10,121 bases of DNA from Flavobacteriales bacterium (GCA_018665005.1 JABJEE010000202.1:1-10121); one strand, 5' to 3'; shown: positions 1 to 7,091, numbered from the stretch's first letter. Made by a program: numbers and translations. The notes: generated from the letters alone by a model not told the origin.

Positions 1-990
1 AGCTGTTCCTCAACATCTCTTGATTTTATTATTACAGAAACAATCCCAACAATAACAAGCGTGGGTAATAGTACAATCCTTTGTCCTGGAAGTACTTTGG
101 ATTTAACATCAAGTCCAGCAGATGCCTACCAATGGAGCTTAAATGGGGTTGATATACCTGGTGCAATCAATCAATCATATACTGCTACAAATTCGGGAAC
201 ATATGCGGTTACGACCACCATAGGAACAGGAGGTTCTGGACCTTTAAATACAAATTCGGATTTTGAATTGGGACCGGGAACGAGTTGTGGTAGTCCAACT
301 GATTATATTTGTGCAAATGATGCAGGGCAGGTATTCGATGGAATTCATCCTGTGTATACAGTTGGAGATCAAGGATGTGTTGGAGGCACGACTAATTTCA
401 CAAATTCATTAGGTGCTCATGTTGGCACTGGTTATGTGTATTTTTATGCTGGTGCAGACAACCTACAAACCAACCCCTTTCCATTTTTGGGAGGAGAAAC
501 GGTAAATATTTGTGTTTGGTATGCTGGTCCACAAGGAGCAGGAGCGTCTGGACAAAATACAGCAAACTCTCATTTTTCATTGGCTCTTGATGGTGTTCAG
601 GTAGGTCCAGACATTTTGGTTCCTACGAATACCGTTTGGACTCAACATTGTTTTTCAGTAACAATGACTCCAGGGAATCATAGCTTTGGTGTTCTATCGG
701 GGGGAGCTGCTCAATACTCATTGTGGTTTGATGACTTCGAATTAACGACGGCTAGTGGATCTTGTACGTCAAGCTCACAAGACTTTATTCTATCAGAAAT
801 TGTCACTGAAATAACTTCAATAACTGGAGCAACAACTCTTTGTAACGGAAATACCATTGAGCTCTCTAGTACTTCAGCAGACACTTACCAATGGAGCTTG
901 AATGGAGTAGATATTCCTGGGGAAACAAATCAAAACATTAACGTTTCGGTGCCAGGGAGCTACGTGGTAACGACAACAACAGGATTATGT
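1..990 (+). repeat. Diverged direct repeat of an Ig-like module (1-231 and 760-990)
   Basis: The two copies lie 759 bases (253 codons) apart in the same frame. Both begin Ser-Cys and run through 'QWSLNGVDIPG', which is identical in both, and on to a 'TTT.G' end. A run of 15 identical bases (taccaatggagcttn) marks the best conserved part. The beta-sandwich segment between the copies ends with the same Ser-Cys junction that opens the window, so the repeating unit is probably Ig-like plus beta-sandwich, and at least one more unit likely lies upstream. Confidence 0.8.
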
Positions 991-1812
991 GCGCTATCCT
1001 CATCTGTTTTTGAAATCAGCAATGCATTTACGCAAGAACCAAATATAACTTTAAGTGACACTATCGGTTGCCTACCATTAACCGTAGACTTAATTCATGA
1101 CATACCCAATGTATCTACTAACTGGCTGGTAGATGGTGTCGGTTTTTCTACTTCTCAATCGAGTCAGCTGACATTAGTGCAGCAGGGATGTGTGGATGTA
1201 GAGCTTGTTTTAACGAGCAGTTCGGGATGTGAACAAACAACAAGTGTTTTAGGTGCTATTTGTGCTACACCGTCTCCAATTGCCTCATTCTCAATGAATC
1301 CGAGCGTGATTTCTAATGATCAAGAAGCCATTAACTTTATCAACACCTCAGAATATGCAGATTCTTATTTTTGGGATTTTGGAAACGGAACAAATAGTGA
1401 TTTAATCAATCCAAGTCAAAATTTCAATGTAAATGATGCAGGATATTTAATAACATTAACCGCTTTTAATAATGAAGGATGTTACGACAGCTATTCTATC
1501 ACTTTGCTATCAAACGAGGTAGGAACTGTTTTTGTCCCGAATACATTTACCCCTGATGGAGATGAACACAATCAAGAATTTGTTCCAACGGTTATTCCTG
1601 GTTTTCAAATGTTTAGTTACTCCATGAAAATATACAACCGATGGGGAGAACAGGTTTTTGAGTCCAATAATATTGATTTTGGATGGGATGGATCGTATGG
1701 GGGTAATGCGAATCAAGCCCAAGAAGGCGTTTATATTTGGAAGATAACCTACCATGACCAAAACTCCAACGAAAGAAAAGAATTAACCGGTCACGTTACA
1801 TTGCTTAGGTAG
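1..1812 (+). CDS. Modular surface adhesin-like protein with gliding-motility-associated C-terminal domain (5' end missing)
   Basis: The frame is open from base 1, so the gene starts before the window; 603 codons are visible. An internal GTG at 61 is not a credible start because homologous repeat sequence precedes it. In order I see an Ig-like repeat (1-231), a roughly 170-residue Gly/Asn/aromatic-rich segment that looks like a lectin or carbohydrate-binding beta-sandwich (about 241-756, from 'NSDFELG' to 'WFDDFEL'), a second copy of the Ig-like repeat (760-990), a further cysteine-containing beta domain, a PKD-like domain (about 1279-1512, with 'YFWDFGNG'), and a terminal CHU_C domain (1519-1809, 'VPNTFTPDGD' then 'IYNRWGEQVFES'). 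CHU_C is known as a T9SS sorting signal of surface proteins in this phylum. The module content suggests an adhesin or polysaccharide-binding surface protein; the ligand is unknown. It is convergent with the phosphatase gene, with only four bases between stops. Confidence 0.9.
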   Translation, partial: SCSSTSLDFIITETIPTITSVGNSTILCPGSTLDLTSSPADAYQWSLNGVDIPGAINQSYTATNSGTYAVTTTIGTGGSGPLNTNSDFELGPGTSCGSPTDYICANDAGQVFDGIHPVYTVGDQGCVGGTTNFTNSLGAHVGTGYVYFYAGADNLQTNPFPFLGGETVNICVWYAGPQGAGASGQNTANSHFSLALDGVQVGPDILVPTNTVWTQHCFSVTMTPGNHSFGVLSGGAAQYSLWFDDFELTTASGSCTSSSQDFILSEIVTEITSITGATTLCNGNTIELSSTSADTYQWSLNGVDIPGETNQNINVSVPGSYVVTTTTGLCALSSSVFEISNAFTQEPNITLSDTIGCLPLTVDLIHDIPNVSTNWLVDGVGFSTSQSSQLTLVQQGCVDVELVLTSSSGCEQTTSVLGAICATPSPIASFSMNPSVISNDQEAINFINTSEYADSYFWDFGNGTNSDLINPSQNFNVNDAGYLITLTAFNNEGCYDSYSITLLSNEVGTVFVPNTFTPDGDEHNQEFVPTVIPGFQMFSYSMKIYNRWGEQVFESNNIDFGWDGSYGGNANQAQEGVYIWKITYHDQNSNERKELTGHVTLLR

Positions 1813-1816
1813 AGGT

Positions 1817-3658
1817 TTATAACCTGATTATTTTTTTACTCAAAACACCTCCGCTATCTACAATTTTCAATATGTAACTTCCTTTGATAAGGGGTTGACC
1901 ATCAATTTTTAAATAGTTCAATCCTTTTTTTGGTGCAAAATCAAAAGAACTCATTTCTTTTCCTTCAAGGGTGGAAATAATAAGCTTTACTTTGTCGGTT
2001 CCAACGGAATTGTATTGTATGGTTATTTCTTTCTCAAATGGATTGGGGTAAACTCCAAGCATAATGATGTTGTTCTCGGGTATTTCAAAAACACTTAGAT
2101 CTTCATCAAAAATAGGAGCTTGAACACATGCTTCATCGTCTCTTTCTGACGCTTCACTTATCTCATTTAAGAATGTTTCACCATCATTAACAAAATAGCT
2201 TTTTGCTCTACTCACATCAGTATTGGAAGAAAACACACTTTCGCAAAGCATCCAGTCTGCTTGAACCCTATCTTTATTTACGTCTAGAAGTAGATACCCT
2301 CTTTGATCAAGATTAGACCATTGTATATGTGGATTGGCAGCAGTAATTATTTCATTAGGCAAAGAAAAAGGGAAACCAACGGAAGTGACACTGGTAATTA
2401 CAAATTCAACTCCCATACTGCCTGATCCTGTTGATGCATCATAATTTTCGCCGGGTAGATTGTTCGCCCATGAAGTATGAATATCTCCTGTCAAAACAAC
2501 CAAGTTGTTGATGTTATTACTAAGAATGTCCCCGTAAAATCTGTTTCGTTCTGCGGGGTAACCATCCCATTGATCTGGATTTAAGACAAGGCCAAAAACC
2601 TCTAATGGAGCCATCATGACTTGCTGACCAAGAATATTCCACCGACTGGAACTATTTTGTAACCCTTCCAACAACCAATTGTATTGATCCTCTCCGAGTA
2701 ATCGCCTATTTGTGTCGTTAATCTCCGAGCTTGTGGCACCCACTTGCTCATCTCTACCTTCTAGTCGTGTGTCGCACATATAAAGGTTTAATAAATCTCC
2801 ATATTGGATTTCTCTATACAATCGAAGAGAATCCTCTGTGTTTTGGCGTATAGGCATCCATTCAAAGTAGGCTTGTTTCGAGCTGGATTTTCTGTTTTCC
2901 CACAATCCTTCTGTCGATGAGTTGTGGTTTTGCGCACCGCCTTTCCATGAGTCATTTGCAGATTCATGGTCATCCCAAACACTGATAATTGGGAATTGTT
3001 GGTGTAGGTTACGCAAATCTTCATCAAGTTTATAATGAGAGTGTCTTGTTCGGTAGTCACTCAACGAAATGATTTCATTTTCAGGCTCTACTGTACGACC
3101 ATCAACACCAGCAACTGCAGTATATTCATATAAGTAATCTCCTAAATGAATAACGGCGTCAATATCATCTCTTTCTACAATAGAAGCATAGGCATTAAAA
3201 TAGCCAGCAGCATAATCTGAACATGAAACCACTGCAAAGCGTAAACTGTCAATATCGTCGATTGGGGCAGTTTTGGTTCTACCTGTCAAAGATGAAATCC
3301 CTGCATAATCAAATTTGTAATAGTAGCAAGTGTATGGCACCAAGCCATTAACGTCGATTTTGACTGTATAATCACGAGCATCCGAAGTATAAGCAGTGCC
3401 GGAATTCACAACATCGAGCATATTCAAATCTGTCGCAATTTCCCAATTCACCTCAACCAACTCATTAGGAAGAGGTAATGGATCTGGTGTTACACGAGTC
3501 CAAATAATGACAGCATCGCTTGTCGGATCTCCAGATGCCACGCCATGATAAAATGGTCCTAGTTCCTCATGTAATTCACTTCTTAAATGGAAATTATTTT
3601 GTGCAATAGATGAAATTGATGCAAAAAGGCAAATAAAGGAGATAATCAAAAACTTCAT
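1817..3658 (-). CDS. phoD: Secreted PhoD-family alkaline phosphatase with T9SS type A sorting domain
   Basis: Predicted phosphomonoesterase or phosphodiesterase of the PhoD family, which uses an Fe/Ca centre and acts outside the cytoplasm to release phosphate. Residues 1-20 form a signal peptide ending 'SIAQ'. A PhoD N-terminal beta domain follows (about 36-130, 'HGVASGDP.SDAVIIWTRV'), then the metallophosphatase domain (about 138-480). Metal-site motifs are intact: 'SCSDY' with Cys146, 'HLGDYLYEY' with Asp174, 'WDDHESAND' with Asp229/Asp230/His231, and 'LTGDIHTSW' with Asp392 and His394. Residues 530-613 are a type A T9SS C-terminal domain ('LGVYPNPFEKEITI' to 'KKIIRL'), so the enzyme should be exported through the outer membrane and anchored or released. 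The ATG at 3658 places the signal peptide at the N-terminus. At 613 residues it is long for the family because of the sorting domain. PhoD genes are often phosphate-regulated, but no Pho box was identified here. Confidence 0.9.
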   Translation of the reverse strand: MKFLIISFICLFASISSIAQNNFHLRSELHEELGPFYHGVASGDPTSDAVIIWTRVTPDPLPLPNELVEVNWEIATDLNMLDVVNSGTAYTSDARDYTVKIDVNGLVPYTCYYYKFDYAGISSLTGRTKTAPIDDIDSLRFAVVSCSDYAAGYFNAYASIVERDDIDAVIHLGDYLYEYTAVAGVDGRTVEPENEIISLSDYRTRHSHYKLDEDLRNLHQQFPIISVWDDHESANDSWKGGAQNHNSSTEGLWENRKSSSKQAYFEWMPIRQNTEDSLRLYREIQYGDLLNLYMCDTRLEGRDEQVGATSSEINDTNRRLLGEDQYNWLLEGLQNSSSRWNILGQQVMMAPLEVFGLVLNPDQWDGYPAERNRFYGDILSNNINNLVVLTGDIHTSWANNLPGENYDASTGSGSMGVEFVITSVTSVGFPFSLPNEIITAANPHIQWSNLDQRGYLLLDVNKDRVQADWMLCESVFSSNTDVSRAKSYFVNDGETFLNEISEASERDDEACVQAPIFDEDLSVFEIPENNIIMLGVYPNPFEKEITIQYNSVGTDKVKLIISTLEGKEMSSFDFAPKKGLNYLKIDGQPLIKGSYILKIVDSGGVLSKKIIRL

Positions 3659-3818
3659 AGGTCTAAATTATTTATTGTAATCTCTAAAATAGAAATAATC
3701 ACTTTTAAATCGCTAATCATTCAAAATTTAAAATATTTAGGAATGAATAGTACTCGCTTCAAATTGTATTATATAATCAGTCATCTTGACTGTATTCGTC
3801 AAAATAAAAACTAGAATT

Positions 3819-4232
3819 ATGAAAAAATTATTTATTGTATTATCTGTTGTGGCATTAGGTTTTACTTCATGTGGAGAAGCGAGTGGAGAAGCGAGTGGGG
3901 ATAAGAAGAAAGCAGAAGGAAGCTCACAAAAGGCTATTCCTTCAGTCGTTTGTGATTGTATTGATTCAAGACTGAATATGATGAAAGATGTTATGAATGG
4001 AATGAGTGACGAAGATGCGGAATTGAAATATGCTGAAGACAAAAAAACATGTATGGCAATGGGAGAAGGTAAAACACCTCAAGAAATAGATGCTCTTAAT
4101 AAAGAAGCGGAGGATTGTGCTTCAATGGAAGAATTCAAAAAAATCGAAAAAGAATTAATGGAAAAAATGATGTCCGAAGAAATGATGGATCAAGGACTTG
4201 AAGCAATAGAAGATCGAGTAAGTCCAGAATAA
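3819..4232 (+). CDS. Small lipoprotein with CDC...C...DC cysteine pattern (copy 1)
   Basis: I do not recognise a named family. The ATG at 3819 is chosen over an upstream in-frame ATG at 3786 because it begins the signal peptide (MKKLFIVLSVVALGFTSC) and because the paralogue at 4338 starts at the identical position. The 137-residue product has a type II signal peptide with lipidation predicted at Cys18, then a Gly/Glu/Ser/Lys linker containing a 'GEASGEASGD' duplication. A charged helical domain follows with Cys45, Cys47, Cys78 and Cys100; the first pair reads 'CDC' and the last 'EDC'. The C-terminal third is Met/Glu/Lys rich ('KELMEKMMSEEMMD') and probably helical. It is followed by its own terminator (4256-4281). 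The cysteines could form disulfides or bind a metal or heme; that is inference. Envelope location is well supported, function is unknown. Confidence 0.82.
   Translation: MKKLFIVLSVVALGFTSCGEASGEASGDKKKAEGSSQKAIPSVVCDCIDSRLNMMKDVMNGMSDEDAELKYAEDKKTCMAMGEGKTPQEIDALNKEAEDCASMEEFKKIEKELMEKMMSEEMMDQGLEAIEDRVSPE
3871..3894 (+). repeat. Exact 12-bp tandem duplication in lipoprotein linker
   Basis: The 12-mer gtggagaagcga occurs twice in a row, encoding the repeated Gly-Glu-Ala-Ser of the linker just after the lipidated cysteine. Because the unit is a multiple of three, copy-number change would alter linker length without breaking the frame. Confidence 0.9.
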
Positions 4233-4255
4233 TACATTTTATTAAATATTTTTAC

Positions 4256-4281
4256 CCCATGGTTTCTACTGTGGGTTTTTT
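4256..4281 (+). terminator. Rho-independent terminator after lipoprotein copy 1
   Basis: The arms CCCATGGT (4256-4263) and ACTGTGGG (4268-4275) form an 8-bp stem with two G-T pairs around a TTCT loop, followed by six T's and then ATTT. It lies 24 bases past the stop codon. The stem is nearly identical to the terminator at 4768-4797. Confidence 0.75.
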
Positions 4282-4283
4282 AT

Positions 4284-4314
4284 TTGAAGATGATGTTTTT
4301 TCTTATTAAATTTA
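4284..4314 (+). promoter_or_regulatory. Candidate Bacteroidota-type promoter for lipoprotein copy 2
   Basis: TTG (4284-4286) is separated by 20 bases from TAAATTTA (4307-4314), one mismatch from the TAnnTTTG -7 consensus. It sits between the preceding terminator and the ATG at 4338. The region is AT-rich, so a chance match is possible. Confidence 0.35.
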
Positions 4315-4337
4315 TGGCTTAATTAAAAATAAGAATT

Positions 4338-4730
4338 ATGAAAAAGTTATTTATTGCAATGTCAATTGTGGCATTTGGTTTTGCTTCTTGCGGAGACGCG
4401 AGTGAAGAAGCAAGTGGTGATGAAAAGAAAGCAGGAGACGCAGCTCCAGGAGGAGAAGCAGCTCCAGGAGGAGACGTTATAGTGTCAAATATTTGTGATT
4501 GCCTGGAGGCTGCTCAATCAGAAGAAGAGGCTATGGCTTGTTCTCCAGGAAAATCCCTTGACGATTTAAAATCGATGATGATGGATTGTTTAGAACAAGA
4601 TGGGGCTGACATGAATATGGACGAGGATATGGACATGCCAGAAATGGATATGCCAGAAATGGACATGGACATGGATATGGACATGGAAATGCCAGAAATG
4701 CCAGAAATGCCAGAAATGCCAAAAAAATAA
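4338..4730 (+). CDS. Small lipoprotein with CDC...C...DC pattern and Met/Asp-rich tail (copy 2)
   Basis: Paralogue of the gene at 3819, with near-identical leader bases before the ATG and a matching signal peptide (MKKLFIAMSIVAFGFASC, lipidation predicted at Cys18) and linker ('EEASGDEKKAG'). The 130-residue product has an 'AAPGGE/AAPGGD' duplication at 35-46. The core has Cys53, Cys55, Cys68 and Cys84 ('ICDC', 'MAC', 'MDC'); 'GKSLDDL' before the last cysteine matches 'GKTPQEI' in copy 1. Residues 92-130 are then almost only Met, Asp, Glu and Pro, in units such as 'MDMPE' and 'MPE', with 15 Met in 39 residues. Met-rich MxM/MxxM motifs are known from periplasmic copper-handling proteins, so copper or silver binding at the envelope is a reasonable but unproven idea; the acidic residues could instead bind divalent cations. 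The tail replaces the Met/Glu/Lys helix of copy 1. Confidence 0.82.
   Translation: MKKLFIAMSIVAFGFASCGDASEEASGDEKKAGDAAPGGEAAPGGDVIVSNICDCLEAAQSEEEAMACSPGKSLDDLKSMMMDCLEQDGADMNMDEDMDMPEMDMPEMDMDMDMDMEMPEMPEMPEMPKK
4440..4475 (+). repeat. 18-bp tandem duplication (AAPGGE/D)
   Basis: Two adjacent 18-base copies (4440-4457 and 4458-4475) differ only at the last base and encode Ala-Ala-Pro-Gly-Gly-Glu/Asp in the linker of the second lipoprotein. This is an in-frame recent duplication, analogous to the 12-bp one in copy 1. Confidence 0.85.
4611..4727 (+). repeat. In-frame low-complexity repeat tract encoding the Met/Asp/Glu/Pro tail
   Basis: The tract is built from units such as gacatg or gatatg (Asp-Met) and ccagaaatg (Pro-Glu-Met), repeated many times up to the stop codon. 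All units are multiples of three, so slippage would change tail length but keep the frame. The near-identity of the units at DNA level suggests recent expansion. Confidence 0.85.
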
Positions 4731-4767
4731 TATAGCTAGTATTTATTTACTGCAAAATTGATTGAAG

Positions 4768-4797
4768 CCCATGGTATTTTACTGTGGGTTTTTTTTT
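4768..4797 (+). terminator. Rho-independent terminator after lipoprotein copy 2
   Basis: The arms CCCATGGT (4768-4775) and ACTGTGGG (4781-4788) enclose loop ATTTT and are followed by nine T's. The arms are identical to those of the terminator at 4256, so the terminator was duplicated with the gene. It ends 23 bases before the next ATG at 4821, so it also lies in the leader of the third lipoprotein gene. Confidence 0.8.
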
Positions 4798-4820
4798 ATC
4801 CTTATAATTCAATAAAAAAA

Positions 4821-5084
4821 ATGATTCAGATAAAGTGTTTTTTCGTTTTTTGCTTTCTTATATTATTTAATTCTTGCGAATCGGAAAGAAGTGCTTGCGA
4901 TTGTCATAAAACGGTAGATGAAATAATTAAAAAAAAGAATAATGGTGAGATACCTGATCATCAGACAGAAATTGAAATAACCGAAAAATATTTAAAAGGG
5001 TGTGAGTGGATGAAAGAAGTAGATCATTCAGTTCTCATTCAAGAGTTGTCTGATTGCCCTAAATACCAAGAAGGATATAAATAA
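4821..5084 (+). CDS. Small lipoprotein with CDC...C...DC pattern (third, diverged member)
   Basis: An 87-residue product with a type II signal peptide ending 'LILFNSC' (lipidation predicted at Cys19) and almost no linker. Mature-part cysteines at 26, 28, 61 and 79 read 'ACDC', 'KGC' and 'SDC', the same order as in the two genes upstream, though the rest of the sequence has little in common with them. The ATG at 4821 is chosen because an upstream TTG in the same frame (4758) would put the terminator hairpin inside the coding region and bury the signal peptide. The mature part is charged and probably helical. I do not recognise a family; it is likely a distant relative of its two neighbours. 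Transcription may depend on readthrough of the hairpin just upstream. Confidence 0.75.
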   Translation: MIQIKCFFVFCFLILFNSCESERSACDCHKTVDEIIKKKNNGEIPDHQTEIEITEKYLKGCEWMKEVDHSVLIQELSDCPKYQEGYK

Positions 5085-5104
5085 ATGAATTAAATTATAT
5101 AGGT

Positions 5105-5136
5105 TTTACACTTGTTGTAAATTGGCTTTAATTTTG
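5105..5136 (+). promoter_or_regulatory. Candidate promoter with inverted repeat upstream of the dikinase-like gene
   Basis: TAATTTTG (5129-5136) matches the Bacteroidota -7 consensus TAnnTTTG exactly and lies 15 bases before the ATG at 5152. At the expected -33 distance there is no clear TTG. Instead a perfect inverted repeat TTTACA-cttgt-TGTAAA (5105-5121) covers that position. This placement suggests an operator or activator site, but that is inference. Confidence 0.4.
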
Positions 5137-5151
5137 ATGTGTAAATGAATT

Positions 5152-7083
5152 ATGAGACGTTTTTTTAGTTTTATTTTGATTTGTATGTCGACCTATTCTT
5201 TTTCTCAGGATTCGACACATTTTCTTTCTCAGATTTCATCTGAGGATGAATATGCTTTATTGAAAGGGGACCCAAACACTTCTAAGTTTGGAGAAGTAGA
5301 TGCAGTCAAAGTGCTTTATGACATTATAAACGACAGTATTTATTTCATCAATTCCGACTACTACAATTACCATGTTTCTTTCTGTATGGATTACCTCGGC
5401 TACGACAAGAATAGTTGGAAATTCAACTATAACAATTATACAACTAATGACAAAAGGGCTTATTTAATGGGGACCATTAATAGGTTCTACAAAAAGAATA
5501 TCTTCACTTTAGAGTTTTCAGTAGCAGATAATATTTCGATAGCTCAGGTTAAAACATTTCATCAAAAAATCATTGAAAATTTTCAATTATCAAAAGACCT
5601 TAAGTTGTTTTTAAATACGAATAGAATGCTGGTATTGTCCAGTAATCTCATCGGAATTGAAACCATAAGCGCAAGTGATATCTATGAAGGTCAATCACTA
5701 CAAATTTTAAATCAAAAAGAGGCATACGGTAATCTTGTTTTTGTTGATGCTAAAGACATTGAAACAGCTCAAGTAAAATATACTGATATAGTGATTGTCA
5801 ATGGAACCCCCAAAGAACTGCCTCCAGTAGCAGGCGTGATAACCACAGATTTTCAAACTCCTTTAAGTCACATCACGATTCTTTGTCAGAATAGAGGGAC
5901 GCCAGTTATTGCTTTTAAAGATGCATGGAAAGATTCTCTTTTGAGATTATTTGAGAATAAAAGTGTTCGATTTACAGTACATAAGGATTCTTTTGAAATC
6001 ATCAATGTCGAGACGACGGACGTGGATAAATACTGGAAGACCAAACGAGATTCGATTCAATCCATTTCCCTTTATACTGACACAAGTATTCAATCTATTC
6101 TTCCTATTGATTTAATCAATAAAAACTCAATCAACATAGTCGGGGGAAAGGCTGCTAATTTCGGTGAGCTTGTAAAACTTGTTAAGGAATTGGAATTGAC
6201 ATCAAAAACACCAGAAGCTGCCTTCGCTATTCCTTTTTATTTCTACTCAAACCATATGAATACATTCGGTATACAAGATCGAATTTCACAATTTGTTACT
6301 TCAAAAGGGGAGGGGTATGATGACAAAATGGTGAGAGATTTCTTAAGTGATATCAGACAACAAATCATGGAATCCAAATTAGATCAAAGGTTTCTATCAG
6401 AAGTTTCAAAACAAGTAAAAAAGAATGGTTTTACTAGGGTTCGATTTCGTTCTTCTACCAATGCTGAAGATTTAGATGGATTTAATGGAGCAGGTTTATA
6501 TGATTCTAAAACAGGAATCTTGAACAATCAAAAAAAGAGCATTGAACTTGCAATCAAAAAAGTTTGGGCGAGTGCTTGGAATTACAAAGCGTTTATGGAG
6601 CGAGAATACTTTGGTATAAATCAAGAATCCATAGCTATGGGTATTCTCTGTCATCGTTCATTTCCAAACGAAACTGCGAATGGTGTAGTCATTACGAAAA
6701 ATTTATATAGAAATAATTATAGAGGATTTGTCATTAATGCTCAATATGGTGAAACTAGTGTTGTCAATCCTCCTGATGGGGTTACTTGTGAACAAATGAT
6801 CTGCTATTCAGATAAAAACGATTCCTTTTATGGGAAAAAGAAAATAGTAGAATACCTATCGTATTCAAATATGCTTCCAGATAGTTTAGATAAAGTGATG
6901 CTTACAAAAGAGGTGACTTTGTTAACGGAAGAAATATCAAAAATAAAAATGGCTTATTACAGCAAATTTCATGATCAGAATAAGGAAGGAACTTATTACA
7001 ACTATGGACTTGACTTAGAATTTAAAATTTATGGTAGTGAGAGACAACTTTATATTAAACAAATACGACCTTTTCAAAATTAG
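5152..7083 (+). CDS. Exported PEP-synthase/glucan-dikinase-like protein (phosphohistidine plus ATP-grasp domains)
   Basis: 643 residues. Residues 1-19 are a signal peptide (basic MRR, hydrophobic core, 'SFSQ' end). Residues 20-190 are an N-terminal domain I do not recognise. Residues 205-260 resemble the swivelling phosphohistidine domain: 'GVITTDFQTPLSHITIL' supplies the candidate phospho-acceptor His240, and 'NRGTPVIAF' matches the 'ELGIPAV' segment of PEP synthases. Residues 325-643 are a PPDK_N ATP-grasp nucleotide-binding domain: 'GGKAANFGEL' (331-340), 'RFRSSTNAEDL' (431-441), 'DLEF' with Glu623, and the closing 'IKQIRP' (636-640, the QxRP motif). The key motifs look intact. The PEP/pyruvate TIM barrel is absent, and the His domain precedes the ATP domain, as in alpha-glucan water dikinase and opposite to pyruvate phosphate dikinase. 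Family knowledge suggests transfer of ATP phosphate via His to an acceptor; the acceptor is unknown. Export is odd for an ATP-using enzyme. It probably forms an operon with the lipoprotein gene eight bases downstream. Confidence 0.8.
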   Translation: MRRFFSFILICMSTYSFSQDSTHFLSQISSEDEYALLKGDPNTSKFGEVDAVKVLYDIINDSIYFINSDYYNYHVSFCMDYLGYDKNSWKFNYNNYTTNDKRAYLMGTINRFYKKNIFTLEFSVADNISIAQVKTFHQKIIENFQLSKDLKLFLNTNRMLVLSSNLIGIETISASDIYEGQSLQILNQKEAYGNLVFVDAKDIETAQVKYTDIVIVNGTPKELPPVAGVITTDFQTPLSHITILCQNRGTPVIAFKDAWKDSLLRLFENKSVRFTVHKDSFEIINVETTDVDKYWKTKRDSIQSISLYTDTSIQSILPIDLINKNSINIVGGKAANFGELVKLVKELELTSKTPEAAFAIPFYFYSNHMNTFGIQDRISQFVTSKGEGYDDKMVRDFLSDIRQQIMESKLDQRFLSEVSKQVKKNGFTRVRFRSSTNAEDLDGFNGAGLYDSKTGILNNQKKSIELAIKKVWASAWNYKAFMEREYFGINQESIAMGILCHRSFPNETANGVVITKNLYRNNYRGFVINAQYGETSVVNPPDGVTCEQMICYSDKNDSFYGKKKIVEYLSYSNMLPDSLDKVMLTKEVTLLTEEISKIKMAYYSKFHDQNKEGTYYNYGLDLEFKIYGSERQLYIKQIRPFQN

Positions 7084-7091
7084 AGTAACTC

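Noticed and set aside
3786..3818. Upstream in-frame ATG extending the first lipoprotein by 11 residues
   Set aside because: It would place charged residues before the signal peptide, and the paralogue at 4338 starts exactly at the position matching 3819.
3659..3818. Promoters between the divergent phosphatase and lipoprotein genes
   Set aside because: Promoters must exist here, but only imperfect -7 matches without a properly spaced TTG were found, so none is called.
4531..4722. Minus-strand open frame opposite the Met-rich tail
   Set aside because: It is a repetitive Phe/Leu/Ala/Pro product that simply mirrors the repeat tract on the coding strand, with no independent gene signs.
4758..4820. 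Upstream TTG start for the third lipoprotein
   Set aside because: The extension would translate through the terminator hairpin and bury the lipoprotein signal peptide.
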